Shown: positions 1 to 8,013 of the stretch, in pieces
Layout of the letters: the number at the start of each line of letters is the position of its first letter
How positions within the stretch are numbered: the stretch's first letter is position 1
Source: a virus
Reading direction: 5' to 3' (one strand)
Virus record (IMG/VR): IMGVR_UViG_3300011116_000533
Location: 1 to 34,092 of that record
Length of the DNA stretch: 34,092 nucleotides
The notes under the pieces: generated by a model
What the model saw: the letters and a program-made list of their open reading frames with translations, nothing else
Database searches by the model: none
What the model was told of the DNA's origin: nothing
Made by a program: the position numbers and the translations under genes

Positions 1-428
1 CGCGTTCACATTCGCGGCGAATAAGGTTCTCGAATCGACTTATCCGGGAGTGAGGTTCACATGAATACGGCGGTTATCGCGCGCGCTGTGCTTACCAGAC
101 TGAAGGCGGATTCGACGCTGTGGGATACCGTCGGCGGAGCGTGGAAAACTCCGCTCGCCGGCGGCGCGAGTTTTTCGAAGGGGAATCCCTCGACCCTGGT
201 CTTCCCATTTCTGGTTTACGGCGTCACATGGAACGCGGATCAAAACGCATTCGACGGGACCGAAGGTCGATCCGAAATAACATTCTCGATCTACGACGAA
301 GATACGCCGGGAACCTCGAGACTCGAGGTCATCATCGATCGTCTGATCGGCGACGCGATGCTCTCATCGGGAACGCGATCGGTTCCGACGTATGGATTTC
401 ATAATCATCTGCTCGATCTTCCGGCGCT
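1..428. repeat. Left copy of imperfect terminal repeat
   Basis: This stretch aligns without gaps to 33665-34092. By hand count there are about 30 mismatches in 428 positions (about 93% identity). In the part that codes for the tail terminator, 19 of 21 differences are synonymous, so these look like two natural variants of the same locus rather than sequencing errors. The spacing gives a unit length of 33,664 bases. The simplest reading is a circular or circularly permuted genome whose contig ends come from slightly different strains. Confidence 0.9.
2..64 (+). CDS. Neck protein (HK97 gp10-like), 3' end only
   Basis: This is the last 20 codons of the gene seen in full at 33072-33728, cut by the window start. 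The reading frame begins at position 2 and ends with TGA at 62-64, overlapping the next ATG (ATGA). Compared with the right-hand copy it has four amino-acid changes (N to T, I to V, V to T, S to T) in 20 residues, so the two copies are alleles and not identical repeats. Confidence 0.8.
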   Translation, partial: AFTFAANKVLESTYPGVRFT

Positions 429-570
429 TGGCGCGACGAATATCCAGGGAGCGAACTCGGAGCGGTGGACCCTGATCTCGAGCGAGATCACCCCGTCGGA
501 GTCATTACAGGCGAACACGGCGGTTATGGTATTCTCGGGACGCGTCGGCAACCTCGCCGCGAACATCTGA
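61..570 (+). CDS. Tail terminator (DUF3168/gpU-like)
   Basis: The 169-residue protein lies exactly where tail terminators sit, after the gp10-like neck protein and before the tail tube protein. Proteins of this group cap the tail tube after assembly and join it to the head. The N-terminus looks helical, followed by mixed alpha/beta sequence with a run resembling the group (residues about 70-100, ITFSIYDED to VIIDRLIGDAM). The start follows a GAGTGAGG purine stretch and overlaps the previous stop as ATGA. The assignment rests on gene order and length more than on a decisive motif. A second, truncated allele is at 33725. Confidence 0.65.
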   Translation: MNTAVIARAVLTRLKADSTLWDTVGGAWKTPLAGGASFSKGNPSTLVFPFLVYGVTWNADQNAFDGTEGRSEITFSIYDEDTPGTSRLEVIIDRLIGDAMLSSGTRSVPTYGFHNHLLDLPALGATNIQGANSERWTLISSEITPSESLQANTAVMVFSGRVGNLAANI

Positions 571-583
571 CAGGAGTTAGGAC

Positions 584-1459
584 ATGGGTTATCCGATTAC
601 AGGCTCGACGGCGACAGTCGTAAGCGTCTCCGCGTCGACGGACGTGAAGTATCTCTTCGACGTTCTCAAGATCTCGGAGGTCGGCGTAAACCTCGAAGCC
701 GATGAGTTCGACATCTCGGAACTCTCAGGAAGCGGAAGCGCAGTCGAAAGACTCAGCGGTCTTCGCTCCGGAACGATGTCGTTCTCCGGGTTCTACCCGA
801 AGTCGGCTCCGAAGATGGGAAACACCGGACTCGTCACCTATGGCGGCGGCGCGCTCGCGTGGGTTCAAGACTGGTCGATGGATGTCGATTTCGGCGAAAT
901 CGAAATCACGTCGTTCGCGGCGACAGGTCCGACGGTGAAGCAATACATCCCGAACGGAATCTTCACCTGGGGAGGATCGTTCAACGCTCACGCGCAAAAC
1001 GACACGGCGGTTACGCTTCCGACGACGGTAGGCTCGACGGGAAGCGAAGCGATCTTCCAACTGTTCAAGGGTTCAACGAATAACCATACGCTGAAGGGTA
1101 ATGTTCTCCTGAAGTCTCTCGGACATTCGGTTCGCAAAGCGGATAAACAGGTTCTCGCGTATTCCTATTCGGGATCCGGCGCTCTGACGGAGACGCAGGG
1201 AGATACTTACGATCCGCTCCGCGTCGATCCGGCGTCGTCGTCTCCAGGAACGGAGACCGCATGGGGGATCCCTTCCTATGACCTCAGCGCTTCCCCGATG
1301 ACTCCGTCGATCGTAGTAAAGACCTACGAAGCCGGCGGAACGGATCGTTCATACACATTCTCGGCGTTTCTGAAGTCGCTCAGTATCAGCGTCTCACCCG
1401 GAAACCCGATCGCGATAAACGGAACTCTCCGCATTTTCAACGCGGTCTCGAATACCTAA
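584..1459 (+). CDS. Major tail tube protein
   Basis: This 291-residue protein is rich in Ser, Gly and Thr with little charge, typical of beta-rich tail tube subunits. The segment around residues 43-70 (DISELSGSGS, then SGTMSFSGFYP) resembles the central beta-sandwich of lambda gpV-type tube proteins, and a similar strand pattern recurs near the C-terminus (SLSISVSPGNP). It has its own strong ribosome site, AGGAG eight bases before the ATG. It follows the tail terminator and precedes a coiled-coil tape-measure-like gene, the standard siphovirus order. It should be one of the most abundant virion proteins. Confidence 0.75.
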   Translation: MGYPITGSTATVVSVSASTDVKYLFDVLKISEVGVNLEADEFDISELSGSGSAVERLSGLRSGTMSFSGFYPKSAPKMGNTGLVTYGGGALAWVQDWSMDVDFGEIEITSFAATGPTVKQYIPNGIFTWGGSFNAHAQNDTAVTLPTTVGSTGSEAIFQLFKGSTNNHTLKGNVLLKSLGHSVRKADKQVLAYSYSGSGALTETQGDTYDPLRVDPASSSPGTETAWGIPSYDLSASPMTPSIVVKTYEAGGTDRSYTFSAFLKSLSISVSPGNPIAINGTLRIFNAVSNT

Positions 1460-1477
1460 TAAACGGAAGGGTCGCGC

Positions 1478-2656
1478 GTGGCGGATCCGATCGCGAAAAC
1501 TATCGTCGAAATCGACGCGAATATCGCTCCCCTTCAGGCGAAACTAGGGGAAGCGAAAGCGCAAGTCGCGTCAGCGTCTCAACAGATGCAAGCGTCGGCG
1601 ACGGTATCGACTCGCGGCGGCTCCGCCGGCGGCGCGGCGGTCGCGGCTTCCGCCGGCGGAACTGGTCCGTTCGCGAACTCAGGATCGGAGATCCTTCGAA
1701 ACGCGAAGTCATACGCGGAGGTCATGGCGAACGCGGAAGCGTTCATCCAGAAAAACTCGACCGCGGCGAGCGGTCTCGCCGGCGGAATGAAAGGCGCGGC
1801 GGAACAGAGTAAGTTCCTGAACATCGGCGTCGCGGCTACTGCCGGCGCAGTCGCGGCGGTCGCTCGCGCGGCGGATCAACTCTGGAAGGGAATAAAGGGA
1901 TTCGGCGACGGCGCGCGCGCGATCGCGAGCGACCTTCGCGCGATCGAATCTCAGTTCAGATCCGACATTACCGCGAGTCTCGATCCGATCACGGCGCGCC
2001 GAGAGGAGATCGAGAAGACGAAGAAAGCCGCGCTCGAGCAACTCGAGACGGAGAAAGTGTCGCGCGGGATCATCGGCGACATCGTCGGACTTGTGACGGA
2101 TGAAGCCGAACAGCGGATCAAGATCCAAAAGATCGAGACTGAAGCGGCGGCGGCTCAGGCAAGACTGCAACAAAAGGCGAAGGAAGACGCGAAGAAAGCA
2201 GAAGAAGACGCCGCGAAGAAGAAGCAGGAAGAGGAGACGCGCGCAACGGAGGAGGCTTCGAAGGTCGCGCGCGATCTCTACATCCAGTCGCTCGATGAAC
2301 GCGGACAACTCGAAGCGCGATTCGCAGATGAGATCGAGGAGCTCGAGAAGAAACGGGACGCGGCGAAGACGGACGCGGAGCGCGAGTTGTACGAACAGGC
2401 GATTCAGTCGCGCGAGTCGATCTTCCTCAACGATCTAAAGACGCTCAATGAACGGAAGGAACAGGAGAAGAAAGATAACAAAGAGGTCGCGGACGATCGA
2501 GAGAAGAAACAGCGCGAGATGATGAAAGCGCAGATGGAGCAGTTCGCGTCCATTCGACAACAGATAAACAGTCTCTTCAACACGGGGAACATGGAATCGA
2601 GCATCAACAGAGTCGGCGATCTGATTCAGGTTCTCATCGATAAGACGGAGCGATAA
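1478..2656 (+). CDS. Short tape-measure-like coiled-coil tail protein
   Basis: The 392-residue protein starts with GTG after a GGAAGG ribosome site. It has an Ala/Gly-rich N-terminus, one hydrophobic segment at about residues 111-135, and a long, highly charged Lys/Glu coiled coil from about 205 to 365. Position after the tail tube and the hydrophobic-plus-coiled-coil layout fit a tape measure, which sets tail length and is injected with DNA. It is short for that role: at the usual ratio of about 1.5 angstrom per residue it would specify a tail of roughly 60 nm. No frameshifted chaperone gene pair precedes it. It could instead be another internal tail protein. Confidence 0.5.
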   Translation: MADPIAKTIVEIDANIAPLQAKLGEAKAQVASASQQMQASATVSTRGGSAGGAAVAASAGGTGPFANSGSEILRNAKSYAEVMANAEAFIQKNSTAASGLAGGMKGAAEQSKFLNIGVAATAGAVAAVARAADQLWKGIKGFGDGARAIASDLRAIESQFRSDITASLDPITARREEIEKTKKAALEQLETEKVSRGIIGDIVGLVTDEAEQRIKIQKIETEAAAAQARLQQKAKEDAKKAEEDAAKKKQEEETRATEEASKVARDLYIQSLDERGQLEARFADEIEELEKKRDAAKTDAERELYEQAIQSRESIFLNDLKTLNERKEQEKKDNKEVADDREKKQREMMKAQMEQFASIRQQINSLFNTGNMESSINRVGDLIQVLIDKTER

Positions 2657-3630
2657 TGGCGGACATTCAAGAACTTATCGACTCGAGACAGTACACGATC
2701 GATCGAACCGGCAAGGAAGCCGGAACGCGCGTCTTTCGTGTATTGCAGGTGTCGAACGAAGTCGGCGCGAAGGATGAGTTCCGCAGACTCGCGGGGTTCG
2801 ATCAGTTTCCCGGCGCGTCGAGTGGATGCATCCTCGATAATGTCAGCGTCGAGGCGAAGAACGGAAACACCGTCTTTATCGTTACCGCGAACTATTCGAG
2901 TTTCGGCGGATTCCTGGGACCGCGAAACGATACGTCTTTCCGTCCGTTCATGGGATGGGGATATCGAAAGGTCACGGTAAAACTTCCGTTTCTGTATCAG
3001 GGAACGATTACGACCTCATCCGGCGAAACGGAGGGGGTTACTAATCTGGTCTGGTTCGCGAAGACGGTCGACATCGTCGAGACGCGTCTGATTCGAACTT
3101 ATAAGGTTCGATATAAAACCAGAAGCATAAACGACCTCGATGTCATCGCTGAACAGGATCGGAAACTTCACTTCATAAACGGGAATCAGTATCTCTTCAA
3201 CGGCGCAGACGTTCAGCAGGATTCGAAAGATCCGATGGTCTTTTTCATTACCTACACATGGGAACTCGATAAGGGAACATTCGCGCGCGCTTCTCCGAAA
3301 ATGAAACTCTACATCGCGGGAGATTCCGCGATCAACTTCCCGACGATCCCCAGTCTTCGACAGGATGTTGGGATCCTTTGCGGTTTTAGATCTGGAACTT
3401 CATCGAATCAGTTCATCTCCGAAACATCGGAACATCCTATTCTGATTCGATCCCCATATACGGCGGTCGATCTCGCCGGCGCGGAAGCCGCTCTCACGAT
3501 TCCGAAGCCGACAGGCTATCTCCTGTATGATTACGAAGACGACGGCTGGAAGCGTCTTCCCGGAATCAACCTCATCCCCGCTCCTCCGAATGTGTGGGGA
3601 GATCCGTTCGCTGTGACGCGCGAGGAATAA
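2656..3630 (+). CDS. Tail-tip structural protein, unknown
   Basis: The 324-residue protein starts at an ATG that overlaps the previous stop (TAATG). It looks globular and beta-rich with many aromatic residues, such as SSFGGFLGPRND and FITYTWELDKG, and has no signal peptide or membrane segment. I do not recognise the family. Its place directly after the tape-measure-like gene is where siphoviruses carry the distal tail protein or the baseplate hub, so a tail-tip role is inferred from position only. Confidence 0.45.
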   Translation: MADIQELIDSRQYTIDRTGKEAGTRVFRVLQVSNEVGAKDEFRRLAGFDQFPGASSGCILDNVSVEAKNGNTVFIVTANYSSFGGFLGPRNDTSFRPFMGWGYRKVTVKLPFLYQGTITTSSGETEGVTNLVWFAKTVDIVETRLIRTYKVRYKTRSINDLDVIAEQDRKLHFINGNQYLFNGADVQQDSKDPMVFFITYTWELDKGTFARASPKMKLYIAGDSAINFPTIPSLRQDVGILCGFRSGTSSNQFISETSEHPILIRSPYTAVDLAGAEAALTIPKPTGYLLYDYEDDGWKRLPGINLIPAPPNVWGDPFAVTREE

Positions 3631-4047
3631 ATGAACATACTCACGGGAAAGATCATGGGATATACGGGACAGGTCGACCTCCCCGACGGCTCGCGCGGAT
3701 ACACGACCGCGAGCATCCGATACAACATCCTCGCGATGATCCCCGGCGCATCTGTTCCTGTGACTTTCACAGGACAGCGTCCGGAAATCCGACTCTGGCC
3801 GGCGACTCAGATCATCGACGCGGACGCGCTGAACGAAAAGACATGTATCGGGATTATGGTCAATAACGATATCCGTTGGCATTTCTTCGAACCTCCGATG
3901 CTCGCGGGATGCGAGGATTCAGGCGGTCGACCTGGAGCGATCCCGGAGTTCATCCGCGAAGAGGAGCGACGCACGCGCGCGGAAGCCGTCGGAGGCGCGC
4001 CGGCGAGCGGCGGAACGCAGACAGGCGGACCGGGAGGAGTCGAATAA
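3631..4047 (+). CDS. Small tail-region protein, unknown
   Basis: This 138-residue protein begins immediately after the preceding stop codon and ends immediately before the next ATG, so it is part of a tightly packed tail operon. The N-terminal half has alternating beta-strand pattern (residues 4-50, GKIMGYTGQVDLPDG and ASVPVTFTG). The C-terminus, from about residue 112, is Gly/Ala/Pro-rich and looks disordered. No catalytic motif is visible. A role as a small virion or tail-tip protein is inference from context. Confidence 0.5.
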   Translation: MNILTGKIMGYTGQVDLPDGSRGYTTASIRYNILAMIPGASVPVTFTGQRPEIRLWPATQIIDADALNEKTCIGIMVNNDIRWHFFEPPMLAGCEDSGGRPGAIPEFIREEERRTRAEAVGGAPASGGTQTGGPGGVE

Positions 4048-4416
4048 ATGGCGCAGTACACTTTTCGTCGATGCAACACGAATAAAGTCGGATGGTTGAA
4101 AGATCATAACGAGGCTCCCGTTTATATCGACTTGAACGGAGACGACGTCTGGACCTGTCAAGTCTTCGAATCGGCGGGGACCGCGATCACGTCGGCGATC
4201 CTTCATCTCCATTATTCGAACGACATCGGCGGTCCCTGGTCGGACTTCCAGGATCTCCAGTTACGCATCGACAAGAACACGAAGACGGCGGGTCTCGTCG
4301 GACAGGTCGGACGATATGTTCGTCTCGAGGTCGTCACCGGAGAGGGATCCGATAGTTTCCTGGATGTGTTTTTCTATACGCGGCGATCAGAGATCGCATC
4401 GAGCGTCATCGTATGA
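4048..4416 (+). CDS. Small beta-rich tail-region protein, unknown
   Basis: The 122-residue protein has strongly alternating hydrophobic residues and several Trp/Tyr/Phe positions (for example YSNDIGGPWSDFQDL), which suggests a beta-sandwich such as a carbohydrate-binding or fibre-adaptor module. It starts directly after the upstream stop and its own stop overlaps the next start by four bases (ATGA), implying translational coupling. I do not recognise a family. Likely a tail-tip or fibre accessory protein by position. Confidence 0.45.
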   Translation: MAQYTFRRCNTNKVGWLKDHNEAPVYIDLNGDDVWTCQVFESAGTAITSAILHLHYSNDIGGPWSDFQDLQLRIDKNTKTAGLVGQVGRYVRLEVVTGEGSDSFLDVFFYTRRSEIASSVIV

Positions 4417-5117
4417 GTTTCATCCGATACGTCCCCCAGGTTTTGATCCCGTTCAATGAGCGCGCTTATACCTACGTCTTCGAAGATTACTTCTCGACGA
4501 CTGTTCCTCCGTGGGCGATTCAATCCGGATCAGGCGGTTCGATCCTTCAATCCGGCGCAGTTACCAACGATACGAACATCGGGATGATCGGTCTTTACAC
4601 CGGAACGACGACGACCGGACGAATGGCGCTGATAAGTCACGTCGACGGAATCCAGTTCGGAAACAACGAATGGACATTCGAAACCAGAGCAAACATCCAG
4701 ACGCTCAGTAATGCGACTGATACATATACGGTCCGCTTCGGTTTCATGGATGCATCGACCGGCGATCCGACGGACGGACATTTCTTCCGATACACGCATG
4801 GAACGAACTCGGGAAAATGGCAAGCGGTTACGCGCGTGAACGGCGTCGAGACCGCGAGCGATACGGGGGAGACTGCTACGGCGATGACGAACGGTTCTCC
4901 GATGCCGCGATGGTCGATCATCGTCGATAACTCGGGAACCTCGGTCACGTTCAAGATAAACGATCGAATCGTCGTCACGCGATCCGTCTCCGGCTTTACC
5001 GGATCTTCGCGACTTACCGGAATCGGATACTCGATGATAAAGAGCGCCGGCACGACGACGCGCGCGTTTTTCATCGATTACACGCTCATAGCCTGTAAAC
5101 TGGGGACGCATCGATGA
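4413..5117 (+). CDS. Tail fibre or receptor-binding protein with lectin-like fold
   Basis: The 234-residue protein reads like a concanavalin A-like beta-sandwich. Residues about 85-225 contain strands in the order typical of that fold: a WTFETRANIQ strand, a VRFGFMD strand, an FFRYTHG segment, a W-containing strand (WSIIVDNSG), a VTFKINDRIVV strand and a final FFIDYTLIACKL strand. Such modules in phage tails usually bind host surface sugars. It is coupled by ATGA overlaps to both neighbours. Fold-level assignment is by eye, so the receptor-binding role is inference. Confidence 0.5.
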   Translation: MSFIRYVPQVLIPFNERAYTYVFEDYFSTTVPPWAIQSGSGGSILQSGAVTNDTNIGMIGLYTGTTTTGRMALISHVDGIQFGNNEWTFETRANIQTLSNATDTYTVRFGFMDASTGDPTDGHFFRYTHGTNSGKWQAVTRVNGVETASDTGETATAMTNGSPMPRWSIIVDNSGTSVTFKINDRIVVTRSVSGFTGSSRLTGIGYSMIKSAGTTTRAFFIDYTLIACKLGTHR

Positions 5118-5293
5118 ACGATTTCGCCTGGATTCTTCATGTCATACGGAATCCGTCGCTCGCGGATTCGGCGACTCAGCAGTATGTCGATGAGTTCGAG
5201 GCTGATCCAACGGCGTTCGATGCGAAGTATCGCGTCCTTTATCCTCAGGAACAGGGAGCGATCGACCTTCTTTTTGCTGATTTAGGTTCGTGA
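5114..5293 (+). CDS. 59-residue tail-region protein, unknown
   Basis: A small complete frame starts with ATG overlapping the previous stop as ATGA, the coupling used throughout this operon, and ends at TGA 5291-5293. The product begins MNDFAWILHVIRNPSLAD and contains DSATQQYVDEFEADPTAF, with hydrophobic and acidic residues in helical spacing. Its length, coupling and codon use match its neighbours, so I consider it real. Function unknown. Confidence 0.55.
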   Translation: MNDFAWILHVIRNPSLADSATQQYVDEFEADPTAFDAKYRVLYPQEQGAIDLLFADLGS

Positions 5294-5299
5294 TATAGT
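5291..5299 (+). promoter_or_regulatory. Extended -10 promoter candidate before the spike gene
   Basis: TGATATAGT fits an extended -10 element (TGn plus TATAGT) 24 bases before the spike ATG, with the ribosome site AGGAG between. There is no good -35 box at 17 bases. It overlaps the stop codon of the preceding small gene. Moderately plausible. Confidence 0.35.
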
Positions 5300-5322
5300 G
5301 GGACGAACTCAGGAGATACGAA

Positions 5323-6201
5323 ATGTCTGTCGAATATTTACAGGAAGGCGCGACCGATTTCTCTTCCGGTTTCTGGAAACTCGTCGACGGATCCGCGGGA
5401 TCCGGCGTCGTCGATAACGCGGAACTCGTCTGTTCTACCGGCGGCGCTTCCGTCACCGCGGGTCTCACCTACGCGACTCTCGGAGCTCCGAACGAAGGAA
5501 TTTCATATCTCAAGATCGCGGAGCGGTTCTCCGGCAATATCGGAACCGCGACGGTTCCATTCCTTGTGGACGTCGACAAGGTCGATACGGAGTATTCTTC
5601 GTCCGCGTCGACCTCGAGTCGAATCGAGCATTACGGACCCGGCACGCTGTACATGAACGCCGGCGGACCTTCGACGAAATGCTCGAACCTGTTTCAGTTC
5701 GGAGTGGGTCGAACGGTTCTCGTGAACGGAACCTTCGCTTATGTCTCCGTGAAAAACGGTACGCTCCAGGTCGAGGAACTTGCAACGCTCACGAAGGCGG
5801 ATCTCTTCGGCGGCACCGCGACGATCGCGAAGAAATCGTCAGCAAGTACGACGATCAATGTTCACGGCGGAAACCATACACTTCAGCGTCCTTGCACCAC
5901 GATCAACGTATACGGCGGTACGCTCACGATCAACACCTTTTACGCTCAACAGGCGTCGAACTTGAACATATACGGCGGAACCGTGAACCTGGTCGCTCAC
6001 GTCGATCTCAGCGGAACGGGAGTCATTACGGCGTGTGTTCAGTACGGCGGATTCCTCGATGTCTCAAGTCTCCGCGTCGATACAACGATCACGACTTACA
6101 CGCGATACGCAAACGCTCGAGTCAGCGCGAAGCCGATGGGAGCGAAACTCACGATTACGAATGATGTTCGCAAAGATCCGACACTCCAGTCGTATTCATG
6201 A
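5323..6201 (+). CDS. Beta-helix tail spike or fibre protein
   Basis: The 292-residue protein contains short imperfect repeats typical of right-handed beta-helices. Three rungs are visible at about residues 177-220: TINVHGGNHTLQ, TINVYGGTLTIN and LNIYGGTVNL, each with the pattern (T/L)-N-(I/V)-x-G-G-x-x-x-L/I. Such folds build trimeric tail spikes that bind or degrade surface polysaccharide. No catalytic residues can be assigned. A strong ribosome site (AGGAG) and a possible promoter lie upstream. Its stop overlaps the next ATG by four bases, linking it to the cysteine-rich protein. Confidence 0.6.
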   Translation: MSVEYLQEGATDFSSGFWKLVDGSAGSGVVDNAELVCSTGGASVTAGLTYATLGAPNEGISYLKIAERFSGNIGTATVPFLVDVDKVDTEYSSSASTSSRIEHYGPGTLYMNAGGPSTKCSNLFQFGVGRTVLVNGTFAYVSVKNGTLQVEELATLTKADLFGGTATIAKKSSASTTINVHGGNHTLQRPCTTINVYGGTLTINTFYAQQASNLNIYGGTVNLVAHVDLSGTGVITACVQYGGFLDVSSLRVDTTITTYTRYANARVSAKPMGAKLTITNDVRKDPTLQSYS

Positions 6202-7598
6202 ACAAGATTCTGTCGAAGGAAGGAAAGATCAGGATTCGCGGCGCGAAGGTTCTCGACACGAGCGCGCGCGCGTGTTGCTGTCAGACGACAACTCCTTCGA
6301 ACTACGCGTTCTCGATGTTCGAGTGTTGTTCCGGTAATGAGATGATCTGGGTTTCCGCCGATCTCCAAGAACCGTGTTTATATCGAAACGGAACCGTTCC
6401 CGATTACAACTCCTGTACGGTCGTTCGATACGCGGGACAATGTTTCTCCCTTCGCGCCGGCGAGACAGAATGGGTCGAAAAGGCGGAACTCGACGAACGC
6501 GGGATTCCGTATATAACTCGATTCGATGACGGAGAAGGATTCACGAATCGCGAAGGCGGATGTTCCGCGGCGCGATTCTACGGCGAATGTCCGATCTGTC
6601 CCGATGCGTGTTGTAATGAAATAACGATTCCGAACTGTGACGGATCGAGGACGTTCGATACTTGCGTCCTTGGAAGCAAGTATCGAATATCGTATCGACT
6701 GCGAAGAACCGAACGGCGCTTCGGGATGATGTATCGACAATCGCGATGGATTTATGACATCCCGAATCCCAGTCCTGATCCGCTCGCTCCTCCGCTTACG
6801 AAATGCTTCGGGATCTACCAGGATAACGCGTTTTACAGATCCGAAGAGTTCGAGGGAAGTTTCATCGTCGAGAAGAAACCGGATGATCCGTTTACGCAAT
6901 GTCTCCGGTTTACGAAAGTCGAACGCGCGACTCTGAAGCGAAGACTTTCGTTTCGATATGCGGCGGAAATCCGATTCCGAAATACGCTCATCGATGACGG
7001 CGTCGACACGGGACTTCTCACAAGTACGTCGATTCCGTATGAGGTAAACCCTGATTCATACTTACAGGAGGAGGAGTTCGTTTATCGCGAAGGAGAGATC
7101 GACGGCGTACCATGGTTCGATTACTTTCCGATTCGCGGGAGTCCTCTCTGGTTGTGTCAGAATCAGACGAACACTTATCCACCGGGAACGCCGGGGAGAG
7201 ATACGCTCGATCCTTGCTGTTATTACACATTTCGCGATATCTCTCAGGATGACTTTCGCATCCGAGATATTCAGGAAGCGACGCGAAACTACATCGGATG
7301 TCTCGAGGGTCAGTCGTACAACATCTTCAGCGAAACACTCCGCGAATGTACGAGCGATCTCGACACGGAACCGACGCTCCCGCATACATACGAACGCGAG
7401 TTCGCGTCCTCGTGGAATATTCAGATCCTCGATGACGAATACTGCGAAGTCCCCCTGGATCAGGGAGGTCGAATCCCTCGAGGCGGCGCGATGCCGGCGA
7501 GCGCGGGACGAATAACTTCCGAAGCCTCGATCCCCCGAAGCGCTCAGACCGCGATCTCCCGCGGATGTCATAAATGTCAGAGTTCGATCGGAATATGA
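6198..7598 (+). CDS. Cysteine-rich tail-region protein (25 Cys in 466 residues)
   Basis: The protein carries about 25 cysteines, some clustered: ACCCQ at about residue 25, ECC near 43, ECPICPDACC near 130-139, DPCCYY near 339, and a terminal GCHKCQ. This density is very unusual for a phage virion protein and points to many metal sites or disulfides. Between the clusters the sequence is rich in Tyr, Arg and Asp and looks globular. It follows the beta-helix spike in a coupled operon, suggesting a fibre, adhesin or tail-tip part. I do not recognise the family. The next gene is also a Cys-motif protein. Confidence 0.5.
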   Translation: MNKILSKEGKIRIRGAKVLDTSARACCCQTTTPSNYAFSMFECCSGNEMIWVSADLQEPCLYRNGTVPDYNSCTVVRYAGQCFSLRAGETEWVEKAELDERGIPYITRFDDGEGFTNREGGCSAARFYGECPICPDACCNEITIPNCDGSRTFDTCVLGSKYRISYRLRRTERRFGMMYRQSRWIYDIPNPSPDPLAPPLTKCFGIYQDNAFYRSEEFEGSFIVEKKPDDPFTQCLRFTKVERATLKRRLSFRYAAEIRFRNTLIDDGVDTGLLTSTSIPYEVNPDSYLQEEEFVYREGEIDGVPWFDYFPIRGSPLWLCQNQTNTYPPGTPGRDTLDPCCYYTFRDISQDDFRIRDIQEATRNYIGCLEGQSYNIFSETLRECTSDLDTEPTLPHTYEREFASSWNIQILDDEYCEVPLDQGGRIPRGGAMPASAGRITSEASIPRSAQTAISRGCHKCQSSIGI

Positions 7599-7609
7599 AA
7601 GGAAAGACA

Positions 7610-8011
7610 ATGAGTCTCGCGCGGCTTCTCGAAGGCGGTATCGAACGGATCGTCGATCTCGCGAAGGCGGATCAACTCGAACGGCGCTTCCTATGGGTCG
7701 CGCTCAAAGGCGCATGGAAATACGCGCGCGCGGCGGCGACTGGAGACGTCGCGCATCCCGACGAACAACTCCGGCGCGTCATGACTTGCGCGGGGTGCGA
7801 CGCGCTCGATCGCGTCCAGACGTCAAAATCCGACATTGTTTCTGGTTACTGTGGTAAAACAGAGACGACAGGACCGAATCCGACTTGTGGTTGTCTGGTC
7901 ATGATGACGGTCGGAATCACGATTTCAGCGGCGGGAAAGACGAAAGTCGCTTCGGAACATTGTCCGCGTGATAGATGGAACGCGGCTCCCCGGAGCATCG
8001 AAAGCGAATAG
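7610..8011 (+). CDS. Small zinc-binding-like protein (CxxC/CGC/CPxxxW)
   Basis: From the ATG at 7610 the product is 133 residues. It holds cysteine motifs in order: CAGC, YCGK, TCGCLV and a C-terminal HCPRDRW. This arrangement resembles small phage proteins ending in a CP-x2-W motif near tail genes, which are thought to bind a metal. In-frame ATGs also exist at 7574 and 7595; the latter overlaps the preceding stop as ATGA. I chose 7610 because AAAGGA lies at the best distance before it. It may work with the cysteine-rich protein upstream. Confidence 0.5.
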   Translation: MSLARLLEGGIERIVDLAKADQLERRFLWVALKGAWKYARAAATGDVAHPDEQLRRVMTCAGCDALDRVQTSKSDIVSGYCGKTETTGPNPTCGCLVMMTVGITISAAGKTKVASEHCPRDRWNAAPRSIESE

Positions 8012-8013
8012 AC

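Noticed and set aside
1-428. Direct terminal repeats of the T7 type.
   Set aside because: True terminal repeats are identical in one molecule; these differ at about 7% of positions.
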